Shown here in pieces: positions 8,295-16,531 of a stretch of 64,000 nucleotides of DNA. The notes under the pieces were generated by a model that saw only the letters and a program-made list of their open reading frames with translations, made no database searches and had not been told where the DNA came from. A program made the position numbers and the translations under genes. This DNA is from Oribacterium sp. KHPX15 (lineage in GTDB: Bacteria > Bacillota > Clostridia > Lachnospirales > Lachnospiraceae). The stretch is taken from contig NZ_FNRG01000014.1 in the NCBI RefSeq assembly GCF_900107835.1, forward strand, positions 34,216 through 98,215, given 5' to 3'. The stretch's first letter is position 1; every line of letters begins with the position of its first letter.

Positions 8295-10030
8295 TGAGAT
8301 ACAGGTATCCCGATGCAACAAGAAAAAACGGGCAGTCTCAAGTTAAAGATTTGAAAGGGCAAAGGATTTTGGAACAGAAGATAAAAGCTAAAGCGATCAT
8401 GATACAGGGAACAATGTCCAATGCCGGGAAAAGTCTCATTGCGGCAGGACTGTGCCGTATCTTCAGGCAGGATGGGTACAGAGTTGCACCCTTTAAATCT
8501 CAGAATATGGCTCTTAACAGCTTCATAACCGATGAAGGCCTCGAGATGGGAAGAGCTCAGGTGGTTCAGGCGGAGGCAGCAGGTGTTAAGCCATCGGTTT
8601 TAATGAATCCGATTCTTTTGAAGCCTACAACAGATGTCGGTTCTCAGGTCATTATTAATGGAAAAGTCAGCAGCAACATGACCGCAAGGGAATATTACAG
8701 GCATAAAAAAGTTCTCATACCTGTTGTGAAAGAAGCCTATGAAAAGCTGGCTTCGGAGTATGACATAATCGTTATAGAGGGAGCCGGAAGTCCCGCGGAA
8801 GTAAACCTTCGAGACGATGATATCGTAAATATGGGCATGGCGGAGCTTGCGAATGCGCCGGTGCTTTTGGTTGGTGATATCGACAGGGGAGGAGTGTTTG
8901 CGCAGCTTTACGGAACCATAGCACTGCTGGAAGAACATGAACAGGCGCGGATAAAAGGACTGATAATCAACAAATTTCGGGGAGATAAGACAATTCTTGA
9001 TCCGGGTTTAGATATCCTGAAGGAAAAAACCGACAAGGACATCCTGGGAGTTGTGCCTTATATGGATGTGGTGATAGATGATGAAGACTCGCTGTCGGAT
9101 CAGTTGAGGTCCGGAAAATACATAAGAAAGATGTCAGGCCTCCAAATATATAAAGAAACGGAAGGCGGTAATGGAAATAGTTTGGAGGATGTTTTGGGAG
9201 ATGACAACGAAACTATGGTTTCGTTTCCTGACATAGCTGTTATCCGCCTGCCCCGCATCAGTAATTTCACGGACTTCACGGCGCTTTCTATGGAACCGGG
9301 AGTTTCTCTCAGATATGTTTCAAATGTGAGCGAACTCGGAGAGCCTGATGTGATCATTATCCCCGGAACGAAAAGTACCATCAGAGATATGGAGTGGCTG
9401 AGAGCCACGGGGCTTGAGGCAAAGCTGATGCAGAAGCACCATGCAGGCACACTTATCATAGGAATCTGCGGTGGCTATCAGATGCTTGGGGAGCGGATCA
9501 TTGATGAAAAGGGTGCGGAGACCGGCATCGGAACTGAGACGAAAGGTCTCGGATTACTGCCGGTAGTCACAGAGTTTGCCGAAGAAAAGACCAGAACCAG
9601 AGTGACATTTGAACTTCAGGGCTTAGGTGGATCGTTCGAGACATTAAACGGAAAAACAGTCAGTGGCTATGAAATCCATATGGGAAAAACCGGATATCTT
9701 GCGATATCAAATGGTTTACGTGCCGATGCACCAAAGTATGAGAGGAAAGAGAACATAAATATCGACGAAAAAAGGAATTTAGGGAATTGCCTTTTTACAT
9801 GTCGTGACAATGTTTTAGGCACATATGTTCATGGCTTCTTTGATTCTGATGAACTCCGAAAGGCATTTCTGGATATATTTTACAGAAAGAAGGGAATCAA
9901 TCCCGACAAAATCGAAATATCAGAGCGAAGCTATAGGGAGTTCAAGGAGGAACAGTACGACAAACTTGCTGCAATTTTGAGAGATTCATTGGATATGGAG
10001 AAGATATATAGTATGATTCTAGAAAGTTAA
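8294..10030 (+). CDS. cbiP: cobyric acid synthase
   Basis: CbiP (CobQ) amidates four side chains of adenosylcobyrinic a,c-diamide using glutamine and ATP. The N-terminal dethiobiotin-synthetase-like ATPase shows IMIQGTMSNAGKSLIAAGLCR, PFKSQNMALNSF, EGAGSPAEVNLRDDDIVNMG and GDIDRGGVFAQLYGT. The C-terminal class I amidotransferase shows IIPGTKSTIRDM, IIGICGGYQMLG (nucleophile Cys) and GTYVHGFFD (catalytic His). The ATG at 8294 shares bases with the GNAT stop; about 35 extra residues precede the conserved start, so initiation at ATG 8399 is also conceivable. An Asn/Glu-rich insert lies between the two halves. Confidence 0.93.
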   Translation: MRYRYPDATRKNGQSQVKDLKGQRILEQKIKAKAIMIQGTMSNAGKSLIAAGLCRIFRQDGYRVAPFKSQNMALNSFITDEGLEMGRAQVVQAEAAGVKPSVLMNPILLKPTTDVGSQVIINGKVSSNMTAREYYRHKKVLIPVVKEAYEKLASEYDIIVIEGAGSPAEVNLRDDDIVNMGMAELANAPVLLVGDIDRGGVFAQLYGTIALLEEHEQARIKGLIINKFRGDKTILDPGLDILKEKTDKDILGVVPYMDVVIDDEDSLSDQLRSGKYIRKMSGLQIYKETEGGNGNSLEDVLGDDNETMVSFPDIAVIRLPRISNFTDFTALSMEPGVSLRYVSNVSELGEPDVIIIPGTKSTIRDMEWLRATGLEAKLMQKHHAGTLIIGICGGYQMLGERIIDEKGAETGIGTETKGLGLLPVVTEFAEEKTRTRVTFELQGLGGSFETLNGKTVSGYEIHMGKTGYLAISNGLRADAPKYERKENINIDEKRNLGNCLFTCRDNVLGTYVHGFFDSDELRKAFLDIFYRKKGINPDKIEISERSYREFKEEQYDKLAAILRDSLDMEKIYSMILES

Positions 10031-10137
10031 AGTTTTAAAACAAATATGATTTGAGACTTGAAGAGTCATTTTAGTATATGAAGATGACTGAATGGCATCA
10101 TAGCGGTGATCAATAGAAATTGACTGAAGGTTTACAG

Positions 10138-10740
10138 ATGGTTCACATTTATCATGGAAATGGAAAGGGGAAAACCAGTGCGGCGGTAGGGGCAGCCATC
10201 AGGGCGGCAGGACACAACATTCCTGTGGTGTTTTGTCAGTTCCTTAAGGACGGCATGTCCGGAGAAATCAGTGTACTTGAGAAGATACCGGGTATACTGG
10301 TTCTTTTTCCTGAGCATTTTTACGGGTGGACTTCAAAGATGACCCCGGAAGAGCTTGCTGCCACAAGAAAAGACTGTGACGAGATGTTCGGCAAGGCCAT
10401 CAGAACCATGACCATGATCCTGCAGAATCAGCCAAAGGCATTGAAAGCTTTTGAGGAAAGACGAAAAAAATCCGGAATCATAACCAGAGATGTGAAAAGG
10501 CCGGATATAGTTGCACTTTTTGTGTTTGATGAGATTCTTGATGCTGTAAATAAAGAGCTTCTGGATCAGGATATGCTGGCAAGGTTTCTTCTTCAGCTGC
10601 CGGAATATGTGGAAGTGATCCTGACAGGGAGAAACCCTGACATTACCATTCTTTCCATGGCGGATTATGTGACGAATATGGTGAAAGACAGGCATCCCTA
10701 TGATGACGGGATTAAAGCAAGGGTCGGAGTGGAGAAATAG
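10138..10740 (+). CDS. cobO: cob(I)yrinic acid a,c-diamide adenosyltransferase (CobA/CobO/BtuR type)
   Basis: It transfers the 5'-deoxyadenosyl group of ATP to the cobalt of reduced corrinoids. The protein begins MVHIYHGNGKGKTSAAVG, the P-loop of this family, and contains VVFCQFLKDGMSGE, VALFVFDEILDAV (Asp/Glu pair) and VEVILTGRNPD. Its 200 residues match the family. A TTG at 10120 extends the frame, but GAAGG at 10126-10130 points to ATG 10138. It sits between cbiP and cbiC in the cobalamin block. Confidence 0.93.
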   Translation: MVHIYHGNGKGKTSAAVGAAIRAAGHNIPVVFCQFLKDGMSGEISVLEKIPGILVLFPEHFYGWTSKMTPEELAATRKDCDEMFGKAIRTMTMILQNQPKALKAFEERRKKSGIITRDVKRPDIVALFVFDEILDAVNKELLDQDMLARFLLQLPEYVEVILTGRNPDITILSMADYVTNMVKDRHPYDDGIKARVGVEK

Positions 10741-10818
10741 AAGGCAGGAGATTTTGGAGTACAAATATCCTTATCATAAAGATATGGATAAAAGGGATTC
10801 CGAAAAAATGACTTTAAG

Positions 10819-11577
10819 ATGATTAAGTTTGAACACGTTGAACCAAGGGACATAGAACGACGGAGCATGGAAATCATCCGGGAGGAGCTTTCCCGCAGGG
10901 GAGTCAGGCTCCCTGAGACGGAGGCACCGGTGATTGAGAGGTGTATCCATACCTCCGCGGATTTTGATTATTATGAAAATCTGGTTTTCTCCGCTAATGC
11001 AGTAGACCGGATGAGAACTGCACTTTCGGCGGGAGCTGTCATAGTTACCGATACTGAGATGGTGAAAGCTGGCATCAGTAAGGTGACTACGGCAAAATAC
11101 GGTTGTGAGATTCGTTGTTTTATGTCGGACCCTGAGGTGGCTTCGGAAGCAAAAGCAAAAGGTGTAACAAGGGCTACGGTCAGCATGGAACACGCCGCGA
11201 TACTCGCAAAGCAACTTCCGATAACAGAGATATCTGTTCAGAAAAAATCAAAGGAATTTATTCCTTCATCGAACACATCAAAAAATAAGAGTGGATCAAC
11301 AGGCTCATTTTCCAATATCATTTTTGCCATCGGCAATGCCCCCACTGCCTTGATAGAACTGGAAAGACTTATACGTGAGGAAAATCTGAGACCTGCGGGT
11401 ATCATCGCCGTTCCCGTTGGCTTCGTAAATGTGGTGGAAGCAAAGGAACTGATCCGGGAGCTTGGAAATTCCGAAGAATATAAAGATATTCCTTTGATAG
11501 TTGCAAGAGGTCGAAAAGGCGGCTCAAACATTGCAGCAGCAATAGTAAATGCTTTGCTGTATGGAATCGCTGATTGA
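10819..11577 (+). CDS. cbiC: precorrin-8X / cobalt-precorrin-8 methylmutase
   Basis: It moves the C-11 methyl group to C-12 to give (cobalt-)hydrogenobyrinic acid. Visible are DIERRSMEIIREEL at the N-terminus, ERCIHTSADFDY with the catalytic His, GAVIVTDTEMVKAGI, IIFAIGNAPTALIEL and IIAVPVGFVNVVEAKE, and a C-terminal PLIVARGRKGGSNIAAAIVNALL. The usual length is about 210 residues; the excess is mainly a Ser/Lys-rich insert near residues 140-165. It is the last recognisable cobalamin gene of the block. Confidence 0.93.
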   Translation: MIKFEHVEPRDIERRSMEIIREELSRRGVRLPETEAPVIERCIHTSADFDYYENLVFSANAVDRMRTALSAGAVIVTDTEMVKAGISKVTTAKYGCEIRCFMSDPEVASEAKAKGVTRATVSMEHAAILAKQLPITEISVQKKSKEFIPSSNTSKNKSGSTGSFSNIIFAIGNAPTALIELERLIREENLRPAGIIAVPVGFVNVVEAKELIRELGNSEEYKDIPLIVARGRKGGSNIAAAIVNALLYGIAD

Positions 11578-11683
11578 TATAAACATCAGTTATGCAAGAA
11601 TTGCTAAAGAGGAAAGACAAAACGACATCGCATAAATGGTACAATGATTTGAGGGTTTTTATAGTAGTATCAAGAGGTATTCC

Positions 11684-13231
11684 ATGGCAGACAGAATATT
11701 TGATTTCAACAAAATAGATGACAATAAAGATCAAATCACAGGATCAGACGTAGACAGCTCTTTGGTCACATGGCAGATTGTGGAGAGAGATGACAAGGAA
11801 CTGAGTGCTGACTGCCCCATAATGATTCTTTCCGAGGAGAAGGAAAAGCTTCCGAAGCATGTGGCAGGAGTTTTCGTGAACCCTGTCAGGGGGACATCAT
11901 TTGCCTATACGGAAGGAAAAGTTGAAGCGGATGTAAGCGGCAAGGATAAGGATGGCAGGGATCTTAACCACCATATCCTTAAGATTGATAAAAGGTTCAT
12001 TGACCTTGAGAAGTGGCTTGGAGAGAATCATGTTTCAGTAAGGCTTAGCGGTGAGAGCAGGGAGGAAGGCTATTGTGTATACAAGATCCGGGCTGTGACT
12101 CCCGACGGGAAAAATATTCAATCCGACAGAGACAGCTTCCTCCAGCTTATCATTGAGAGGCTTAAAGAAAGCAAGGCTCCTGACGATGAGGAACCAAATG
12201 ATGAAATGACTGAGGTCGGACATCAGGATCTCAGAGATATAAATTCCATGCTGAATTTCCTTGCCTGCGCTAAGAAAACACTTCCGAAGAACATGCAATC
12301 CTGGGCGGACAGAAACATTGACCTTATCAGGTCCAAGACCATCACCCCTGAGGAGCGACGCCACGCGGAGAGAGCTCTCCAGATGGTTCTCAACATTCAG
12401 TGGAAGGGAGAATATTTCGCTGCCATCGATCCTGTCAGGGCACGTCAGATTCTGGATGAAGAGCTTTACGGACTGGAGCGGGTGAAGCAGCGCATCATGG
12501 AGACCATCATTCAGATAAACAGAACCCACACGCTGCCGTCTTACGGACTGCTTCTTGCGGGACCTGCGGGTATAGGAAAGTCCCAGCTTGCCTATGCGGT
12601 TGCGAGAATTCTGAGACTTCCATGGACCAGCCTCGATATGAGTGCCATACATGACTCGGAGGCGCTGACCGGTAGTCCCCGGGTTTATGCCAATGCCAAA
12701 GCCGGGCGCATTATGGAGGCATTCTCACAGAGCGGCTCCAGCAATATAGTTTTTATCATTAATGAGCTTGATAAGGCGGATCAGAACAGCATTAACGGAA
12801 ATCCGGCGGATGCCCTTCTGACCCTTCTCGATAATATCGGCTACACGGACAATTACATCGAATGCCGTATACCCACAAACGGAGTTTATCCGGTGGCTAC
12901 GGCCAATGACAAGTCCCGTATATCAGACCCACTCATGAGCAGATTCGCGGTTATCGATATTCCGGATTACACCCCGGATGAGAAAAAAATCATATTCCAA
13001 AAGTTTTCGCTTCCCAAGGTGCTTAAACGCATGGGTATGAGACCGGAGGAGTGCGTGGTGGATGACAGAGCCATAAGCGTGATTCTCGAAAAATACAGAG
13101 ATACCACCGGATGCCGTGACCTTGAGCAGGCGGCGGAGCATCTTGCGGCCAATGCGCTGTACCAGATTGAAACCACGGGAGTGGATGCGGTGACATTTGA
13201 CGCACATACTACGAGGAGGCTGTTGTTCTGA
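11684..13231 (+). CDS. Lon-like AAA+ ATPase lacking a protease domain
   Basis: The C-terminal 300 residues follow the AAA+ module of Lon: LDEELYGLERVKQRIMETI, Walker A GPAGIGKS (K299), sensor-1 ATAND, the arginine region DPLMSRF and the sensor-2 helix TGCRDLEQAAEHLAANAL. Walker B reads VFIINELDK, so the metal-binding Asp is replaced by Asn360 while Glu361 is kept. The protein ends at residue 515, where Lon's Ser-Lys protease domain would begin. The first 200 residues are not a recognisable LON substrate domain. An ATP-driven chaperone or remodelling role is an inference; partners are unknown. AGAGG precedes ATG 11684. Confidence 0.75.
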   Translation: MADRIFDFNKIDDNKDQITGSDVDSSLVTWQIVERDDKELSADCPIMILSEEKEKLPKHVAGVFVNPVRGTSFAYTEGKVEADVSGKDKDGRDLNHHILKIDKRFIDLEKWLGENHVSVRLSGESREEGYCVYKIRAVTPDGKNIQSDRDSFLQLIIERLKESKAPDDEEPNDEMTEVGHQDLRDINSMLNFLACAKKTLPKNMQSWADRNIDLIRSKTITPEERRHAERALQMVLNIQWKGEYFAAIDPVRARQILDEELYGLERVKQRIMETIIQINRTHTLPSYGLLLAGPAGIGKSQLAYAVARILRLPWTSLDMSAIHDSEALTGSPRVYANAKAGRIMEAFSQSGSSNIVFIINELDKADQNSINGNPADALLTLLDNIGYTDNYIECRIPTNGVYPVATANDKSRISDPLMSRFAVIDIPDYTPDEKKIIFQKFSLPKVLKRMGMRPEECVVDDRAISVILEKYRDTTGCRDLEQAAEHLAANALYQIETTGVDAVTFDAHTTRRLLF

Positions 13232-13276
13232 TGGTTAGCCTGAGTTATATGTGACTTCCATTCGGCAGAAAACAGC

Positions 13277-13306
13277 TTGATGATATCACAACCATTTTTG
13301 TATAAT
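13277..13306 (+). promoter_or_regulatory. sigma-A-type promoter
   Basis: TTGATG (13277-13282), an 18-bp spacer and a perfect TATAAT (13301-13306) lie 75 bp upstream of the HMA-domain gene. An AACTGA/TCAGTT inverted repeat at 13324-13340 falls in the predicted leader. Confidence 0.6.
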
Positions 13307-13380
13307 GATTTTATCCGGGGAGAAACTGACCATATCAGTTCTTCCATAGCATCGGGTTTTTTGAGAGCATGAGGTTCTAA

Positions 13381-13809
13381 ATGAAATTCACGATTAAAAA
13401 TGAGTTGGAGAACAGAATACGTATACGCCTGAAGGACGGAAAGCTGGATTACGTCAAGGATCAGAGACTTTCCTATGCCATTCGGAAAATCAAGGGCGTA
13501 AAAGAGGTTCGCGTATACAGAAGGACCGGTGGTGTTGCCATTAGTTTTGATTCCAAAGTTCTGTCAAAAGACAAACTGATAACGGCAATGGAGAAGATCA
13601 AGCTTAAGAAAATATGGGTTCCTGAAGACGAATTCGTTGATGAGTCAAAGATAAGCCTCGAAGAGATTAAAGAGAGACGTCTTACTCCGGATGCCAAGAG
13701 GAGAATAAGAGAAAAGATTGCGCTTGAGACTGTGGCAGATATGGTTCTGCCCCTGCCGCTTCAGGTGGGATACCACTTCTTCCAGCTGGTAACACTGAAA
13801 TCTCTGTAA
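13381..13809 (+). CDS. stand-alone HMA-like domain, resembles the N-terminus of a heavy-metal P-type ATPase
   Basis: The opening MKFTIKNELENRIRIRL, the VYRRTGGVAISFD strand and the later REKIALETVADMVLPLPLQVGYHF segment resemble the cytoplasmic N-terminal region of clostridial heavy-metal-transporting P1B ATPases, up to the point where the first membrane helix would start. The frame then stops, and no ATPase core follows. There is no CxxC metal motif. It has its own promoter, an SD (GAGG) and a downstream hairpin, so it may be a functional small protein; a truncated ATPase remnant is the alternative. Confidence 0.6.
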   Translation: MKFTIKNELENRIRIRLKDGKLDYVKDQRLSYAIRKIKGVKEVRVYRRTGGVAISFDSKVLSKDKLITAMEKIKLKKIWVPEDEFVDESKISLEEIKERRLTPDAKRRIREKIALETVADMVLPLPLQVGYHFFQLVTLKSL

Positions 13810-13905
13810 TTACAAGCAATGAGATGGTAAATGCCTGTAATGTTTCCGTTTGAGGATCAGAGGCGTGGTATTTACAATAAAAAGAATATAAAATGAAGGG
13901 AAAGG

Positions 13906-13928
13906 GCCCGACGGTGGATGCCGGCGGG
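13906..13928 (+). terminator. hairpin terminator after the HMA-domain gene
   Basis: GCCCG (13906-13910) pairs with CGGGC (13924-13928), with an inner CGG/CCG pairing, followed by TTTGATTGTTT. It lies just before the next gene. Confidence 0.5.
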
Positions 13929-13942
13929 CTTTGATTGTTTAA

Positions 13943-14632
13943 ATGAAGAATTCGAAACTCAGAACTGCGTTGTTCCTGCATATCATCATAGTATTGATGG
14001 AAATCATCATAACTAACTACGTATATGCAACCCGCAACGGACTTGAAATGTTTTATCACTATACGGAAGTATCAAATTTCCTGTGTTTACTGAGCAGTGG
14101 GGCGTTTGTACTTTTTATGCTGCCGGCGCTTTCCAAAGGGAGGACCAGCGGGTTTGTTTCTACCTATATGATGCAGCATTATAAGGGATCCGACGAGCTT
14201 CCCGCCTGGCTCATTACCGTGAGATATGTGGTGGTCTGCAGCCTTATGCTCACATTTTTTATCGTATTTGCGGTACTTGGACCCAAGAAGGGATTTGATG
14301 AGGAGCTGTTCAGCGGAGTTCATCCATTGGATCACTTTCTTGTTCCACTGATGTCTTTGTTTTCATTTATATTTTTAGAAAACAAGGCAGAAGTTCCCAA
14401 GGCTGCACCTCTTTGGGCCTTGGTACCGACAGTGATATATGCAGTAATAATGCTTATATTAAACGCTGCCCACATCACTGTGGGACCATACTTTTTCCTT
14501 AGGGTTTATGAACAGCCGGTTTACAAGACTATCCTATGGGTAGTGGTTGTAATGGGAATAAATTATTTGCTGTCATGGCTTGTTATGAAGGCTTATAATG
14601 GCAGGGTGAAATCAAGTGAAAAGAGAGCCTGA
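13943..14632 (+). CDS. Pr6Pr-like integral membrane protein
   Basis: Six hydrophobic segments are spread over 229 residues. The loop FYHYTEVSNFLCLLSSG and the segment HPLDHFLVPLMSLFSFIFLE resemble the Pr6Pr family of six-helix membrane proteins of unknown function. The C-terminus is basic and cytoplasmic by the positive-inside rule. There is no clear SD before ATG 13943. It is followed 66 bp later by the S51-like gene. The family assignment rests on motif memory only. Confidence 0.6.
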   Translation: MKNSKLRTALFLHIIIVLMEIIITNYVYATRNGLEMFYHYTEVSNFLCLLSSGAFVLFMLPALSKGRTSGFVSTYMMQHYKGSDELPAWLITVRYVVVCSLMLTFFIVFAVLGPKKGFDEELFSGVHPLDHFLVPLMSLFSFIFLENKAEVPKAAPLWALVPTVIYAVIMLILNAAHITVGPYFFLRVYEQPVYKTILWVVVVMGINYLLSWLVMKAYNGRVKSSEKRA

Positions 14633-14698
14633 TTTGGAGCTTACTGTTCCTTTTACAGCTTGAACAGGATTTTATATTAGTAACAGCAGGAGAAATAA

Positions 14699-15541
14699 AT
14701 GATTTTATATATGACTTCAACCCCGGGTGGGTTTGACCGCCGTACAGGGTTATCGGAAAAGCTTGATAACAGAAATCAGTTTGTGGACAGGCTTAAGAAT
14801 GACTGGAAGGATCACAGCAAAGGGCTTCTCATTTCTTCGGATCCTAAAAATTCCGAGATGAATACAGCCATGGCACAGACATATCTTGATGCTTTCAATA
14901 AATCAGGGCTCAGTATGGATTCCATTGATGTTCTTGATGCCAGAGATGAAAAAATCGTTGAGATCCTTGCGATCTATGATGTGGTTATCCTTGCGGGAGG
15001 ACACGTTCCCACGGAGAACGCCTGGTTCCATAAGATAAAGCTTAAGGAGTGGATCAAAGGCTTCAGGGGCATAGTCATAGGAGTAAGCGCCGGTACCATG
15101 AACTGCGCAGACATCGTATACGCACAGCCGGAGTTTGAAGGCGAATCAAAGGATGCCGGTTATAAGCGTTTTCTGGAAGGCCTTGGGCTTACGGATACCA
15201 ATGTTATCCCTCATTACGATCAAACCATCGATGCCATGCTGGATGGAAAAAAGCTGTTTGAGGAGATAACCTATCCGGATAGTACAAACAGAGCTTTTTA
15301 TTGCCTGACTGACGGAGCCTACATTAGAAAAGATACAGTTACAAACAAGGAAATGCTATATGGTGAGTCATACCTTATTGCAGACGGAGAAATCGGACTC
15401 ATCTGTAAAAACGGAGGGGAGTTTGAGATTCCGACACGTGTGGATGTGAGAAAGCCGGTATTTCTTGCGGCAGTGACATTGACACTGGGAGGACTTATAG
15501 GAGCGGCAATCACCAGGTATTTTATTAAGCATGAGGATTGA
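14699..15541 (+). CDS. peptidase S51 / class I glutamine amidotransferase-like protein with C-terminal membrane segment
   Basis: The first 230 residues match the peptidase E-like family: MILYMTSTPGG, VVILAGGHVPTENAWF and FRGIVIGVSAGTMNCAD, whose GVSAG carries the putative nucleophile Ser. HYDQTIDAM supplies a conserved His. Unusually, the C-terminus adds a hydrophobic helix (PVFLAAVTLTLGGLIGAAI) and a basic end, suggesting membrane attachment. Substrate unknown; peptidase E cleaves Asp-Xaa dipeptides, but that activity is not shown here. The stop overlaps an ATG of the next frame. Confidence 0.8.
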   Translation: MILYMTSTPGGFDRRTGLSEKLDNRNQFVDRLKNDWKDHSKGLLISSDPKNSEMNTAMAQTYLDAFNKSGLSMDSIDVLDARDEKIVEILAIYDVVILAGGHVPTENAWFHKIKLKEWIKGFRGIVIGVSAGTMNCADIVYAQPEFEGESKDAGYKRFLEGLGLTDTNVIPHYDQTIDAMLDGKKLFEEITYPDSTNRAFYCLTDGAYIRKDTVTNKEMLYGESYLIADGEIGLICKNGGEFEIPTRVDVRKPVFLAAVTLTLGGLIGAAITRYFIKHED

Positions 15542-15558
15542 GCATTCGGGAGGAAATT

Positions 15559-15849
15559 ATGGACGTTGAGACAGTAATGTCAGCCCTTCGCCAAAAGGCG
15601 CTGAAGGATGAAGGATTTCAAAAAGAGCTTTTGGCGACGAAAAAGGAGAAGAATCCACTTGCTGCTTTCTGCGAGATAGCAAGGCGGGAAGGTTACGAGT
15701 TGTACGAAATGGATATCCTGACCTACGGAGAAGAGTTTTACGCAGCCATAAAGAGATCCACAAACGGTGGTGGTGAAAATTCTCCTAAGCTGGAGGGACA
15801 GGACGATTACTATGATATGTTCATGGCAGAGCTTGAGAATCTTAAGTAA
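15559..15849 (+). CDS. small protein, possibly Nif11-like
   Basis: The 96-residue product has a helical N-terminal half (VMSALRQKALKDEGFQKEL, then CEIARREGYELYEMDIL) with the spacing seen in Nif11-like leader domains. A GGG precedes a C-terminal segment rich in Asp and Tyr. There are no Cys in the tail and no nearby peptide-maturation enzyme, so a precursor role is speculative. GGGAGGAA at 15548-15555 sets the start at ATG 15559 rather than 15538. The next gene starts 16 bp after the stop, suggesting one operon. Confidence 0.55.
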   Translation: MDVETVMSALRQKALKDEGFQKELLATKKEKNPLAAFCEIARREGYELYEMDILTYGEEFYAAIKRSTNGGGENSPKLEGQDDYYDMFMAELENLK

Positions 15850-15865
15850 GAAGAATGGAGATATT

Positions 15866-16507
15866 ATGAGCGTTAAAATGGAATTTCCCGATGAATATGT
15901 AGAGATACTTAAATCCTATGCGGAGCAGAATAATGTGACTGTTCAGACTGCAATTGCCGACACTTTGGAGTTTCTGGAGCTTAAGAATGAGGCCTTTGAT
16001 CATTACCGCATAGCGGTGGAAGATCCGGAATCATACCTGAATGATGCTTCGGAGCTTAATGCAAAAGCCATCAGGCAGATCTATATGGATCTTTTCGGTG
16101 AAGATACAGTGGGAGATATGATCCACTGTTACTACAATCCTGATAAACTTAACGTCCTTCTTATGGATATAGTTTATGATGATTCTGTTACTTTATGGAA
16201 TATAATTGAAATGTTCCATAACAAGATTCCGGGACTGGAATTCAGTGAGAATATCCTTTCTCTTTTCTATGTTCATGATCGTTTTGACGGTAAGCATGAT
16301 CAGATAGTTGAGCTTATGGAGTGGATGCTGTCAGATCATGAGGATGATGGTTTCTCGACCGCCGGATACTATGAATCGATTTACGACGAACCTGATGATG
16401 AAGAGTTCTTTGATGACGATGAGTACTATGAGGATTTCGATTCAGAAGAAGACGATGATGACGAAGATGATGTCGAAGACGAAGGCATAAACGTAAACGA
16501 AGAGTAA
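15866..16507 (+). CDS. unknown protein with very acidic C-terminus
   Basis: The 213-residue protein begins MSVKMEFPDEYVEILKSYA, which could form a ribbon-helix-helix-like or simple helical start. The middle shows no recognised domain. The last 45 residues are almost only Asp, Glu and Tyr/Phe (for example SEEDDDDEDDVEDEG). A longer frame opens at 15767, but GGAG at 15857-15860 five bases before ATG 15866 fixes the start. The small ORF before it is 16 bp away. The lacI gene follows after 24 bp. Confidence 0.65.
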   Translation: MSVKMEFPDEYVEILKSYAEQNNVTVQTAIADTLEFLELKNEAFDHYRIAVEDPESYLNDASELNAKAIRQIYMDLFGEDTVGDMIHCYYNPDKLNVLLMDIVYDDSVTLWNIIEMFHNKIPGLEFSENILSLFYVHDRFDGKHDQIVELMEWMLSDHEDDGFSTAGYYESIYDEPDDEEFFDDDEYYEDFDSEEDDDDEDDVEDEGINVNEE

Positions 16508-16531
16508 GCATTTATTACGTGACAATTAGAG

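Noticed and set aside
10754..10822. 22-codon TTG-started ORF between cobO and cbiC
   Set aside because: The SD spacing is too short and no family is recognised; it is more likely chance.
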